In this document: positions 19,180-30,377 of the stretch, piece by piece
How positions within the stretch are numbered: position 1 is the stretch's first letter
How the letters are laid out: each line of letters begins with the position of its first letter
Source of the DNA: Paramacrobiotus metropolitanus
Lineage: Eukaryota > Tardigrada > Eutardigrada > Parachela > Macrobiotidae
Assembly (NCBI RefSeq): GCF_019649055.1
Contig: NW_026570477.1
Coordinates: 26,070-90,069, forward strand
Reading direction: 5' to 3'
DNA: 64,000 nucleotides
Position numbers and translations under genes: made by a program
The notes under the pieces: generated by a model
The model's input: only the letters and a program-made list of their open reading frames with translations
Database searches by the model: none
What the model was told of the DNA's origin: nothing

Positions 19180-20933
19180 TTAAGGAGTCACATGAGTGCG
19201 CCCCTGGGAAGCGACACGTGCTTTCCATAAGTTTACAATGGCCGAGCGAAGATTGCTTAAGGACAGCGCAAAAACGATGGGATCCAAAAGAGCCTGAAGC
19301 GGATACAAAACCATGGCAGCTTTCTTCAGCAGGATTAAAACATAAAAACCCTCCATAAAACTGCGATCCATAAAACCGTCCAGAGTCCAGTATAGTTGAG
19401 CAGGCGTCCAGCATATCGCTATACTGCACGTCAGCAGCGTTAGGATCAGGAACGGGCGAACGGTGCCGTCGTTCTTCTGGCTGGTAGCGGTTGTTGCCGT
19501 TACTTTCTGTATAATAATAACCTCTGTAAATTGCCTTTGTAACTACAGCACGTGAATTGCGAGTAGGAATGGCTAGTGCACGCCAGATATACTTTGTAGA
19601 TTTACAAAGGAATACTGAGAGAATTAAATAATCAAGGAAAATACACTTTGGCGTGCATTGGCAGACCGGAGCGCAGCCTATAGTCGCTTAATTAAGATGT
19701 TTCAACTGCTTTTATTATTTTTTTTTTGTCAACAGTACTAATTACTGTTTATTGGGCAATAGCCGCCCAAACAACAAACAGTGCAAGCGCGGGAACACTA
19801 CTTTACAGCTAAAATTTAAACAATAAAAAAGAACAAAAAAAAAAGTTTAAACATTTATTATCTTTTTAGTTGTTTTGAAAAACATTCGTCTTTTGATGAA
19901 AGGTTCTCACAGTAAATCAAAACTTTTGTAATGTCTCTATAGCTTCAGAAATTATTCGTAGTGATGCTACATGTCCAAATCTCAAAACCTGGTTTTTCAA
20001 GGAAAAAACGTAATTTCTAACTGGTGCCTAATTTTAGCTGGTAATTTCTAACGTAGTTTCTAACTGGTAAGCTGTGGAGGAGCTAAAGTATGTTGGAGGT
20101 GCTAATTTCGTCATGGTTGTAACGTAGTGACCACCATCTTACTGTTAACACAGCGCACAGTATGCCGTAGCTGCCGCTTTACGTGTTACATTTCCGGACA
20201 GACTTGCACTTGCCTTGTTCGAGTTTGTTTGGTTATTGCCTCCTTCGATGGGCATCGGCGGTGCTGTAGCCGCAGTTCTCGTTCGTCGCCGGCGGAAAAA
20301 TTTGTACAGAAGGTAGGGATAGGAAAAAAGCACTACTACAACGGGCAAATTAAACGCTACCATGCTGACTGTATCTGCATACACCGGCTGTTTAGCCGCG
20401 TTTAAATAGCAGCGTGATTTTTGCGGTGCCGGCCGATAGTACAATTCGTCGATAAGAAAAATGGGAAAACATACGATGTGCACGTACGCTACCATGCCGA
20501 CCGTAAGCAGACACGCCACTTTCGTGTTGTGCCGATCCCGGTAGGACAACGGAAAGGTCAACGCCCACAGGCGATTAACGGTGATCAGAACGTGCATGTG
20601 CATTGCGACACTGGCCAACACCCAGATATTGTATAGGTAGAGACTGCAGGTGCCTCTGGGCATCCACCAGCGCCCGTACAGCGACTCTAGAATCTCCAAT
20701 GGATATTCCCCAACAGCGTAGAATACATTTGCAGACAGAAGCCCAATGAGATACACGTTAAATCCGGTGCGCAACGTTTTGTGTCGGACAAGGAAAAGCA
20801 GCATGGAAACATTGAGAACAAGTTGCAGAATGAACCAGATCAAGCGGGACACTGCAGAGTAATTCCAGTCGGCAATCGACGGGATAGCGGCAACGGAACC
20901 GTTCGTCGTGGTATTATAGAAAGTAACGTTCAT
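19180..20933 (-). CDS. rhodopsin-like GPCR, family 1 copy b (two exons, GC-AG intron)
   Basis: Predicted 348-aa seven-TM receptor paralogous to 1a and 1c. Exon 1 (20,933-20,214) encodes an N-terminus with several N-glycosylation sequons and TM1-TM5. Exon 2 (19,506-19,180) encodes TM6-TM7. At the position of the 1a donor the sequence is AAG|GCAAGT, a textbook GC-AG intron donor. The acceptor is TTATACAG|. Phase 0 is kept and both exons close in frame. Key motifs: TVNRLWAL at the end of TM3, CWTPAQLYW in TM6, DPIVFALSL in TM7, and paired cysteines in GTCSL and SRCYL. ECL2 differs from 1a (PAPQKSRC for PAPGEFGC), so ligand contact may differ. Start is the first in-frame ATG (MNVTFYN). Ligand unknown. 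Confidence 0.85.
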
Positions 20934-21339
20934 CGTGCTGCTCACAACTATCACACTTGGCTGTGACAATGCCGTGCATTGGAGAGGTAAACGTTGGCTG
21001 CTGCAGCTTTACTGACGTTTTTGGCGCCAAAGGATTTTGCCCGGTTTTATATATGTGTGACTGAAGCAACTGATCCTATGCTGTCACAAGTTGACAACCG
21101 TTCATCCAACGGCGCAGGCACAGGGATTCAAGAACGTTCTGCGAACGGTTTTAAGCGAGACACAGGAATTCAAGAAATTTTCTGGAAGTTCAGTATTAAC
21201 TGAGGCAGCATTAACTAGTATGGAAACAAGTGTAATGCTGCAGATTATGATACGTAGAACCGGAAAACTCTAATAACTTGGATATTTAAAGTAATCATGA
21301 TGACAGTAATTAGTAAGTACGGCTCTCAATAGGTTTCTA
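20934..21339. repeat. GPCR 1b 5' flank
   Basis: Shares ATCCTATGCTGTCACAAGTTG, CATCCAACGGC, ACAGGAATTCAAGAA and AGTGTAATGCTGCAGA with the flanks of 1a and 1c. Probable promoter and 5' UTR. It ends where the foldback element begins. Confidence 0.6.
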
Positions 21340-22620
21340 TAAAACACTACACCTATGGCACACTTCGAACATGGTTATTTTTTGGATCAACATTCTGGGC
21401 TTGTAGTCCGGTTGGCCACCGTAGTCAAATGTAGCCTCCGTCGTTACCACCAATACTTCCTGTAAACGGTAGTCCATTTCGTCTCATGTAGCCGCTGATG
21501 TTTTGTGTAGTCTATGTAGTTTGCGTAGCCACCAGTAGTTAATGTAGTCTTATGTAGCCGCTGAACTTTTGGGTAGTCTGTAATTTGTGTAGACAGTAGA
21601 CACTAGACTAGACACCAGTAGTCCATGTAGTCTTTCGTAGCCGCTGGAATTTCGGGTAGTCTCTGCAGTTTGTGTAGCCACCAGTAGTCCATGTATGTAG
21701 TCTTATGTAACCGCTGAACTTTTCGGTGGTCTCTGTCTAAGTTTGTGTAGCCACCAATAGTCCATGAGTCTTATATAGCCAAGAAAGTTTTGTGTAGTAA
21801 GTATTAGGGCATACTTCCTATACGACTATTTTTTGGGTCCACATTATTACTCTTAAATTTCTTAGATTTCTTAGATTTCTTAGATTTCTTAGATTTCTTA
21901 GATTTCTTAGATTTCTTAGATTTCTTAGATTTCTTAGATTTCTTAGATTTCTTAGATTTCTTAGATTTCTTAGATTTCTTAGATTTCTTAGATTTCTTAG
22001 ATTTCTTAGATGTCTTAGGTTTCTTAGATTGCTTAGATTGCTTAGATTGCTTAGATTGCTTAGATTGCTTAGATTGCTTAGATTGCTTAGATTTCTTAGA
22101 TTTTTTAGATTTTTTAGATTTTTTAGATTTCTTAGATTTCTTAGAATGTTTTTGAATTTATTGGTTTTTTTGATTTCTTGAATTTCGTGGGGTTTGAAGG
22201 TTTTTTTAAAATTTTTGAAAATTTTTGAAATACTGTGCCGACAAAGGACCCTAATACTAGCAAATACATAACATGATCACCCATATTACGGGAAAACATG
22301 GATAATGCATTGCAGAGAACTTCGCTGACCTACAAGAAACTGCAGAAAACTACGCAAACTACCGAGACTACAGGAAACTACAAAAACTACGCAAATTACT
22401 GAGACTACAGGAAACTGCAGGAAACTACGCAACCTACCGAGACTACTGGAAACTACAGATTTCTACCCAGACTAGGAGTGACTACTCAGACTGTGGGAAG
22501 CCGACAAACAGAATCCGAAGACTACAGGTAACTACGGTGGCTACTGGACTACGACCTGGAATTGTGGCCATAAAAAATGTTGTGTTCGAAGTGTGCCATA
22601 TCTACTATAAAAAGCCAACC
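21340..22620. mobile_element. 1.28-kb foldback element with satellite core
   Basis: The outer ends are inverted copies: TATGGCACACTTCGAAC at 21,355 and its reverse complement ending near 22,600. Both lead into TTTTTT-GG, GTAGTCC-GT and GGCCACCGTAGT-like phrases. Inside the left arm are tandem degenerate units of about 80 bp (GTAGCCACCAGTAGTCCATG, GTAGTCTTATGTAGCCGCTG). The right arm carries the complementary ACTACAGGAAACTAC and CTACGCAAACTACCG units. The centre is a pure 9-bp satellite. No coding frame. This is the layout of Foldback-type transposons (long structured TIRs around a short middle). It lies just upstream of GPCR 1b's 5' flank. Confidence 0.75.
21852..22150. repeat. (TTAGATTTC)n satellite, about 33 units
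   Basis: Uninterrupted 9-bp units, mostly TTAGATTTC, with a central block of TTAGATTGC and a few TTAGATTTT units. The blocks of variants suggest expansion by slippage in stages. It forms the core of the foldback element. Confidence 0.95.
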
Positions 22621-23882
22621 TAAATGAGAATACAAGAGCAGATGCAGACGCCTGCACGATCGGTGTTTTCTCAAGTAACGCTTTACACGGGTGATCACCG
22701 GTGAACAATTTATGAAAAGTAAACTCAGAGTGAGCAAAATATGAGGAAATCGAAGTACTAAGACAGCCACAGAGAAGTAGTTAATAATGTAAGAAGTAGT
22801 ACAAAGCTACTTACAACATTTCCGCAATACAGCAGCATTTTCGGTGATTTGAGCTATCGCCAGTACTTTATGATCTGCTGAATAATTGCGTTGCAATGCT
22901 ATTTAAATTAAATGGAAAAGAACTCATTATATTTTAAACAATTCAACGTTTTTAAATTCAATTAAACTTTTGAAAAGCAAATTTACTATCGAAATTTAAA
23001 TTTGAAATGCAATTAAAATTCCAGTATTTTACAGAGTACATGAAAATCGGCCTCCTTGTCACGTACACTTGTTCAAATTGAATAGGTAAATTACGCTGCA
23101 GTATTCGCTGGAATGCGTACTGCATAGCACTTTCTCGAGCCAATAAACGGCTGTTGTATGACAGAAAGAAACAAAACTAAACAGGAAACACTCTTACGCT
23201 GTAATTTCCTGTACCGCGACGGCAGGCGTTACATTTCTTAATGGATCATGAACGAAGTTGTTCGCAATGGCAGTTTTCAAATGTTCCTGTATCATCCCTT
23301 CGCCTCCTGTTATTGTTATTTTAACTTTCCCAGCCTACTGAGTAGCCTTGGACATCGAGAAAATAAACGTCAGAAATTCCAAATCAATAACAACGCTGAC
23401 TGCAGTAATGCTTAAGCGACGCTGACCAATAAACAGGCAAAGTCATGATAACTCCCCGGTCAATATACATATTATGTATTAGAGACTTAACGCTGGGGAA
23501 AAGAATAACATTCAGCAAAGAGATATATCCTACTGTTCCCATTTATATTCGCCCATTTACAGGATCATAAGCTCCAGCAGAAAATATGTTTTTTAATGAG
23601 TAGCAGATATCTCCGGTTTTCAACGTGATATTCGCCGAAGCGAAACGATGAAACGGACAAATTTAGGCTGCAGCTGATGATTCAAGTCTAAAAAGAACCT
23701 GGAACCGTCGGAAATTAAGTGTCACGCTGCACCCTGCTGGCAGTGCCGCTCCATACGCTTCCATACTAATTAAAAAATGATTACGTTTCAAAGGTTAAGC
23801 AATTTTAATTAAGTTTATGGCTCGCTGGTAAATATTTCATTGATGATTTGCTGTAGAGAGAAGTGGCACGGTATCTCAAATA
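22621..23882. other. intergenic, nothing recognised
   Basis: AT-rich DNA with only short open frames. No repeat or RNA gene supported. Confidence 0.4.
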
Positions 23883-23975
23883 GCAAAGACTGGAGTAGAA
23901 TAAGTGCGAACGAAGTCGACTGTCTCTGTTGTGCTGTTTCGAATTTATAATAAAGTATTTTCGTCATTATTATTG
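23883..23975 (+). repeat. dispersed repeat with ATT-tail, copy 2
   Basis: Matches 7,386-7,502 over AGCAAAGACTGGAGTAGAAT, GTCGACTGTCTCTGTTGTGC and the AATAAAGTATTTTCGTCATT tail. Copy 2 lacks a few bases in the middle. Likely LINE/SINE 3' end. Confidence 0.7.
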
Positions 23976-25497
23976 CTTTCTGTTTTATTAATAATTGTTT
24001 CGATGCTGCAAACTCTCGTTATGCTGTCGGCCAGTGCCGCTGGTAAGCATCTTGCTGGGCATTATTTGATCGCGCAGTAGGGAAGAGGCCGAAGAGCGTA
24101 TTAGTGCGATACGTGCGTGAGGGGCTAGGTTTATTTAATTAAAGCTAAACCATGGGCAGTAAGCTTTTACCAGTTGGGCAGAGCGACGTATGCACAACAT
24201 GTCACAAAACACGGCAATCCGATCAGACGGGCCGAAAGGTCTTCTCCCAAGCCCCCCAAGCAAGTGCTGTTGCAGATGCCTAGTATCGCGGAGCATCTTT
24301 TTTTCCGCAGCATCAACGGGAACTTAACTTTCGAGCGGTTCTGCAACAAAAATGGCCGAGCAGGAAGCGAATTAATGTGGTAAAGCATGTTCCAGTGAAG
24401 CAAGCGAGGCTGAACAAGAGCCAAAACAAAGAACAATAATGTCATTAAATGTAGTGTGGTGGTTACGCGCCATATTAGCGCGTAGCAACCCACATGGGTG
24501 CGTTGACTCTAGAGGACGCATTTTAGGTATTTACATTTATGTGGTACTCTTTCATTATGATCGTTACTAGTATCTATCCGGCCAAAGTGGCACAATAAAT
24601 ACCTGTGCCAAGACGGGACAAAGGTCATCACAATTTATATCGGTGGCATTCAAGTTCTTCTTGAAGCGCGCTCTACTTCAGGGGTTAATGAACTCGTGGC
24701 TGAATAGTTATAAGCTTCAAGGGTAATTCGAAAATGCCGCTTTGGCTTTCTCTAGATGACTCACCGCCGTCACTGTCCGCCTGGTGGTCTCAACGTCATT
24801 AACTGGAGTGGCTATCCGAGTTGCGGCTTCGGTGGCGCTGGCGCTGGTCGCGTAATGGCGGATTCGCCCTTTCATCTGGCTAGCGGGGCTGAATGGGCGG
24901 AGAAATTTCTCCAGTTTCTAAAAGTCAACTCGCGTTTGAAGCCAACAATATTGTCTGGGAAGCGGTCCGATTCGCCCATAATTTGACGTGGGCGACTATA
25001 GCAAAATCTTTATCCCTCAACGCTTTTACACCGTTCTGTGACAGGGAAATGTGGATGGCAAGACCGTTGAGACATCCGTCATGACGGAGAGACCAGTACG
25101 ATAGAATAAATACCGTAATATCAACCCTACCGACCTAACTCAATGACAGAGAATGAGCTGATATCTCAAGGTGGCATAACTACAGATAAATGATATGTGC
25201 AAGCTACGATCTACGCGAAGCGAGAATCAGCACTGCATTCCGACGATATATTTTCAATAGTAAACTCCGACACTGCCAAAAGTCAGAAAGAGAACAGAAC
25301 TGATGCCAAAATACTGTTATATACGCGCAAGGCGCATCCGGTTAGATAAGCCAAAAAGTAAATCCGAAGGGAAAAAGAAACTGCTAGCAAATGCAAATAC
25401 TGCCGCAAAAGTACGAGTACTGATATAAAAGTATGTATTACGCTGCTACCATGTACTATATTCCGTCAGTCAAAGCAGGAGGCAGTCCGCTACTTAC
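23976..25497. other. intergenic, nothing recognised
   Basis: A few open frames under 110 codons on both strands with no motif. Possible downstream exons of the small gene at 25,498-25,713 may lie at 25,200-25,490, but I could not choose one. Confidence 0.3.
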
Positions 25498-25713
25498 TTT
25501 TAGCATATAATCGAAATAGCGCTGGCCAAGGTCTGCTTTTTCTGCACCGTAGGCGGGCAGCTTGGCCGCAATCAGCAGTTGTTCCAAGTCTGCGCGGGGC
25601 AGCTTCTTGAGGTTGTCCACGTGCGCCGAGAAAGCCATAATACTCGTACACGCAACAAGCGACACGAGCGAAAAATAGCAAGTAAGCGGAAGCGTTAGAT
25701 TGTTTCGTTTCAT
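25498..25713 (-). CDS. first exon of a small secreted protein
   Basis: From ATG the frame gives a basic start (MKRNNLTLPLTC), a hydrophobic run (CYFSLVSLVACTSIMAF) that reads as a signal peptide, and then a charged segment with LPRADLEQLLIAAKLPAYGA and RYFDYMLK. CTAAAA is followed by GTAAGT, a consensus splice donor in phase 0, so at least one more exon is expected on the left. Unspliced, the frame would stop after 13 more codons. The size suits a neuropeptide-like, venom-like or defence peptide precursor, but I recognise no family. No clear dibasic cleavage repeat is seen. Confidence 0.5.
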
Positions 25714-26037
25714 TTTGCAAAATATGGGTTATTGTTTTTGTTGCCTTTTTCTAATGTGGTACTGCAGTCCGCCGACCCTTCTAGTGATAAAGATTTCTCC
25801 AGAAACCCAATGACTAAGAAGTACTGGTACGTTTTGTACACGATAAAAGTGGAACTGGCCAGTGGGCTTGCAGGTAAAAAACTTTCATAAAATAAATTAA
25901 ATACATTTACCAAAACTGTTATAGTAATATGTACATAAACGCGTACTTACGTATATTTAACTGCGTATCGGCTCATCACTGACTGTGATTTCTGATGCTG
26001 AAGCGCCTATGTGCGCAATACGCGTTAAACTGAAACA
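25714..26037. other. upstream of the small secreted gene
   Basis: Presumed 5' region of the minus-strand gene. No specific element recognised. Confidence 0.35.
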
Positions 26038-26375
26038 TAAAAAGTACGAGACAAGCGGCAACTCTTTCCCATCGCTTTAGTAAATTACATCACTTTCCCT
26101 GCTGCATTTTACCCGTATGCAGGCGCTCACGTGATCCTCAATGCTATCGTGTTCGTTTTCATCAGAGCTTACCTGTGAGCCGCTGATAAAATCTCGGCTA
26201 CCGTACTCTTCTCTGTAATCAGTCGCGTAATCAGCTATAGCCGCAAAGCGGTCTATAAGTGAAACGGCTGAAATCAAGAATCACGTGTGCGCCCACACAC
26301 GGTGAAGATGCAGCAGGGAAAGTGATGTAATTTACTAAAGCGATGGGAAAGAGTTGCCGCTTGCCTCGTACACCT
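26038..26375. mobile_element. about 335-bp MITE with about 60-bp TIRs
   Basis: The left arm GTACGAGACAAGCGGCAACT continues through CTTTCCCATCGCTTTAGTAA and ATTACATCACTTTCCCTGCT. It is repeated inverted, almost without change, at the right end (GTACGAGGCAAGCGGCAACT when read inwards). Weaker similarity extends into CACGTGAT/ATCACGTG. No coding frame across it. It lies between the 5' end of the small secreted gene and the 3' end of GPCR 2d. Confidence 0.8.
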
Positions 26376-26470
26376 CTTTTTATTCCATTATTTTGTACTT
26401 CAAAATCGACCATCAGCCCGACACGATAGTATGTACATGCTGCACTGGAACGAGTACTTCATTTGAGTTG

Positions 26471-27445
26471 TCAACAATAGAAACCTCGGCAAACAAGGTC
26501 GGCAAAACATTTACGAAATGTCGGATAGAATGCCAGATAGAAGAAAAACGGTAAGATATCTAGAATGAAATTGCAGAAAACGAACGGCACGATGTACTCG
26601 GAACCGCCTCCTCGGCGCATTCCAAAGTAATACAAGGCGCGCGCGGCCGCTTGGCAGAACACACTGACCACTACAATCGCGGCTCCCGCCAGCACGTTCT
26701 TGGCCATGTCGCGCAGGGTGTCTTTCTTCTCGTCAGTATCATTGCGCAAAAGGTCACCTGGGCGAATCTTTCGATGCCGATAAATCTGCCACCTCATCCG
26801 CAATGCCACATAGGTTAATCTCACTTGGGGCAGTCCCATCACCAACAGCGCCCCGAAATACTCAATGTTGTAGAACACGATCCAGTGCGGATCCATGAAG
26901 GCCATGTAGGCGCCGCGATTGCACGGCACAATCAGAATTTCATGGCCCAACATAGTGAATAAGATGGTGTAGAAGATAAAAATGCTGCCGCACAGAATCA
27001 CGTGACTGCTAATGATCACCGGTTTGGTGATGCGGCGCCGATAAAACAGCGGGTACTCCACCGATAGCCACCGGTCAATACTGATGATCATCAGGGTGGC
27101 GTTGACCCACGGACGTAGCATGTTCCCGCCCGCGAGGGTCACTCGTCCCGGCCAGGCGTATGGCACGGTAGGATCAATCAGCCGATAAATGGGGCCAAAT
27201 ATCCCGAAGAATCCCCGCAGAAGTTCCCCACCGGACAAGAAAATATGGTGGATGAGGAAGAGAGGTTTGTTGCGCCACATGGCAAAGACTAGCAGATTGA
27301 TCACCGCGGCCAGGATGATGAGGATCATGGGGATCACCTGGGTGTAGAGTTGTACGCGAAATTCCCAGGATGAGTTCCAGGACCAACATTTTTCCCGGGT
27401 CAACAGGGAATTATTTCTTAAATTTGTCGAGTTGAAGGGATGCAT
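26471..27445 (-). CDS. rhodopsin-like GPCR, family 2 copy d (single exon)
   Basis: Predicted 324-aa intronless seven-TM receptor. The N-terminus has two sequons (NSTNLRNNS). TM1 is VIPMILIILAAVINLLVFAMW. TM3 ends in SIDRWLSVEYP, a DRW form of the DRY motif. TM5 holds LLVMGLPQVRLTY. ICL3 is basic (YRHRKIRPGD) with an acidic TDEKKD stretch. TM6 has VFCQAAARALYYFG without the usual CWxP. TM7 ends LAFYPTFRK in place of NPxxY. A conserved Cys-Asn-Arg-Gly in ECL2 may pair with a cysteine elsewhere. The start is the first ATG (MHPFNSTN); the upstream extension uses only TTG. GPCR 2e (34.6-35.6 kb) has exactly the same length. Ligand unknown; not similar to family 1 beyond the fold. Confidence 0.85.
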   Translation of the reverse strand: MHPFNSTNLRNNSLLTREKCWSWNSSWEFRVQLYTQVIPMILIILAAVINLLVFAMWRNKPLFLIHHIFLSGGELLRGFFGIFGPIYRLIDPTVPYAWPGRVTLAGGNMLRPWVNATLMIISIDRWLSVEYPLFYRRRITKPVIISSHVILCGSIFIFYTILFTMLGHEILIVPCNRGAYMAFMDPHWIVFYNIEYFGALLVMGLPQVRLTYVALRMRWQIYRHRKIRPGDLLRNDTDEKKDTLRDMAKNVLAGAAIVVVSVFCQAAARALYYFGMRRGGGSEYIVPFVFCNFILDILPFFFYLAFYPTFRKCFADLVCRGFYC

Positions 27446-27830
27446 GGTTATGGTAGTAGCCAGATACTGTAATAGCAAAAAATGTAAAAGCCAACGCCGG
27501 TAGCGGGTACAGTTTTCCTTCTCTGAGTGTCGCTGGGCGAGAGAAAGTAAGACACATTTCTGGAGCTTCCTTCTGCATGCGCATTACCGTGGAGTAAATT
27601 GGCTACTTGCGATCTCGAAAATACCTAAAAATTAAAGAGCGGCGAGACTAATTTCCGGGGGAACGCTAATGTAATTACTGGATCGAGGAAGCCCGGTAGT
27701 GGACCATCAACAGTGTCACGCAGCCAGCGCCAATCTAGACTGCCTACCAGGTGCTAGCCGCCATCTGTCTTCTCTGTATGCACCAATGGATTAGCAACCA
27801 TGTCTGACGCGTCGATACCGTACGAGTGAA
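27446..27830. repeat. GPCR 2d 5' flank, shared with 2e
   Basis: Contains GTAATTACTGGATCGAGGAA, GTCACGCAGCCAGCGCCAAT, CTAGACTGCCTACCAGGTGCT and TATGCACCAATGGATTA. Counterparts lie in the same order at 35,870-36,010 upstream of GPCR 2e. Probable promoter and 5' UTR kept after duplication. Confidence 0.55.
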
Positions 27831-29699
27831 AGCGGCACCGCTGGACGACGATAGTGCATAATAATTAAGATTGTGCCCGTGTTGTGTGCAGCTAAAGCGG
27901 CATCATCCATGGCAAAGGGGTGCATTACAGTTTTTCATCGCCAGAACACCGCAGATCTTTCCTGAATTTTCTGCGCTGACTGCCAGCAGACGTTGGCGGA
28001 TGATCCATCAGGAGCGGCTGAACTATTCTTCGCGCAGAGCGTGACTGCAGCGGCACGACCGGTTCGCAGCAGGTAACCCTTTGTGCCAGCACAAAACCCT
28101 ATTGCATTCAAGTGAAATGCACAAAAATGCGCCATCCAGACTTTATTGCCAAAATAGCATAGGGGAATTCCTTATTACGATAGGGGAATTAAGGTTTTCT
28201 GACGAGGAACTGCGCGAAATCGTTCAGTTTCATGCCAGCGTTTAATGCCCTGGTATGTTTTTGTTGGTGCTGCGAGATCTTTCTACTGTATCTTTTTCTG
28301 GACGGCTTCTGCCTTCACTTAAGCGAATCAATTGCTGAGTTTTTATGTGGAAAGTGTTGCGTTTTTTTATACGTATTTATTTAAGCGGGGTTCCTTAACA
28401 TCACTATTTGGGTAACTGTTTATGAGGTTAACTCGTAGGTGTTAAAAAGACAATAATACACAACCACTCAACATGTTTCACTGACATCTTAATATGTTCG
28501 ACCAACCACGCTCGCTCGCTGTTTTTTCTTTATAGAAGCACTAGTTGGAGATTTGGTTGATACTTAAAGGATTCTCTTTTATGAGCTGAAATTTGTATGT
28601 AGTGTACCTACTGTAAAGTTACGATCCACACTCACAGTACATGCACTACAGTAGTGTATGTAACTGAATGAATAGGAAAGTCGAGAACCGTAGCTAGTAG
28701 AGAAGAGAAGATAGTTGCTTAAAGAAGGTAGAAAGTATGTAAAGAAAGGAAATCACGAGAACCAGAAGAACAGATTCTCTTTTATGAGCTGAAATTCTGA
28801 CTGTTTCGATGTCGATATTCGTGTTTCTTGCGAAAGACTCTCAAAGGGTACAAATTTGAGGCACAGCATTCCTTATAAAAAACAGTATTTTTCTCTCGCT
28901 TTGAAGATAACATGTACGCAGTACCAGACGTACCACCTAGGCTTCCTACCAAGTCTGCCATTTGGTAAGCAGTACAAAAAGTTCTGTAATGCACACTGTT
29001 GACGGTAATACTCAGTGTTGACGGCGTCGGCTTTTTTAAATTTGTTTTCCGAATGGTCGATCTGTCAAAATGTTAAAAGTGTTTTGTCGCTTTCGTACCG
29101 ACCAGACGTCTATCTCAAGTCTCGTTATGCGGGTTGTCTGCTCTTGACGTAATAATAATACTAATAACAAATTAATTAGAGCTGTGAATCGTATTATCTC
29201 GTCGACGAACGCCATCCCTCCGGATCACACCTTCCGATCATCCGGCGTCTAACTATGGCAATTAGCGCGGTATCACGGACCATCTAAATTACTATGTAGT
29301 TTCCGCGTAACCGTAACGTCAACATTCGATACAGTGCTGGTGTTATTTGCAGCAACTCCAGTGCGCGGTCGGCACTCTACATGCATGTAGAACAAAAACA
29401 ACTATAAGTAGAACCCGATGTAGAGTCTAAATTTGCGCCGGTTGCGTGACCCTGTTTACTAGTCCTTCTCCATAAAATAATTACACTACCGTTCCCTGGT
29501 ACTTGTTGCGCCGCTTCAAAATGTTCCATTATTACCGAGATTGTCCGCGAGGCGAAGCACCCGATTTAGAGTGCGTTATTAGAGGTTACGTGTTTGATGT
29601 CTGTCTGTTGGGGATGCAAATACGCAGCACCAGGGGATGCAAATAAAATCACCGCTATGACGATACTTCGTTTCATTTTGTTATTTAGTTACCTCTGTC
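27831..29699. other. long intergenic stretch
   Basis: No gene recognised. A 24-bp direct repeat (GATTCTCTTTTATGAGCTGA plus AATT) occurs at about 28,571 and 28,771, flanking 175 bp that include a small inverted CTACAGTAGTG/CACTAC motif. This could be an insertion or a local duplication. Confidence 0.4.
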
Positions 29700-30377
29700 A
29701 AGGTTCCCAGTTATACCTAAACCCTTAGGCGAGATACTACAGGTAAACTGTCATCATAATTATTGTAGCCGCGCGAAGACTGCACCTGCACCACTTTTCG
29801 ATCCGGGCGCTGCCTGCCTCTAGAACGTGCTGCAGCGTGTGCGATGATTTCCGTATACTGTACGAGACTCTGTGGTGCAAACTTATCGCGCGGCTACAGT
29901 ATACTAAGGTCTAATACCCAAGTTCTTAGTGTCGAGAATTTTCCGTTTATTCCAATCTGCAGCATAACACCTGCTTCTATAATCTCTTCGTGCCTCCGCA
30001 TGACCAGACGCAGATGACCTTTAACTGGGATTGAATATCAATTTACCGGCATTATTCAGATGTATCCACCCGCCTCGGTGTCAGTGTAGATTGCTCCGCC
30101 ACCGGACATCTTTCTTAATTGACATGCGGAAGCTGTAATTTTATCGGGCTAATGCTGTCTCGGTTAAACGATATCGCCGAACTTTCTTGAATTCCTGTGC
30201 GTCCGCGGGGGTCGTCAACTTGTGACAGCACAGGATCAATAGCTTCAGTCTCCCATATTATATTTACGGTCAACTTCTCAGAGACGCCATAAACGTGAGT
30301 CAAGCTGCAGCAGCCAACGTCTGCCGCTACATTGTACCGCACTTTCGAAGCCAAGTGCACTCGTCGTGGGTATCACG
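29700..30377. repeat. GPCR 1c 5' flank with inserted MITE
   Basis: In reverse orientation this region carries the same ordered phrases as the 5' flanks of 1a and 1b (GATCCTGTGCTGTCACAAGT, ACAGGAATTCAAGAAAGTTC, GATGTCCGGTGGCGGAGCAA, GTTATGCTGCAGATTGG). Despite the inversion it still lies 5' of the receptor, so gene and flank were copied together. A MITE interrupts it at 29,761-29,901. Confidence 0.65.
29761..29901. mobile_element. 141-bp MITE with TGTAGCCGCGCGA ends
   Basis: Left end TATTGTAGCCGCGCGA and right end TCGCGCGGCTACAGTA form inverted repeats of about 13-16 bp around a GC-rich centre. TA on both sides fits a TA target. The terminus resembles that of the MITE at 238-397 (CTGTAGCCGC). 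It is inserted in the duplicated GPCR flank. Confidence 0.7.
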
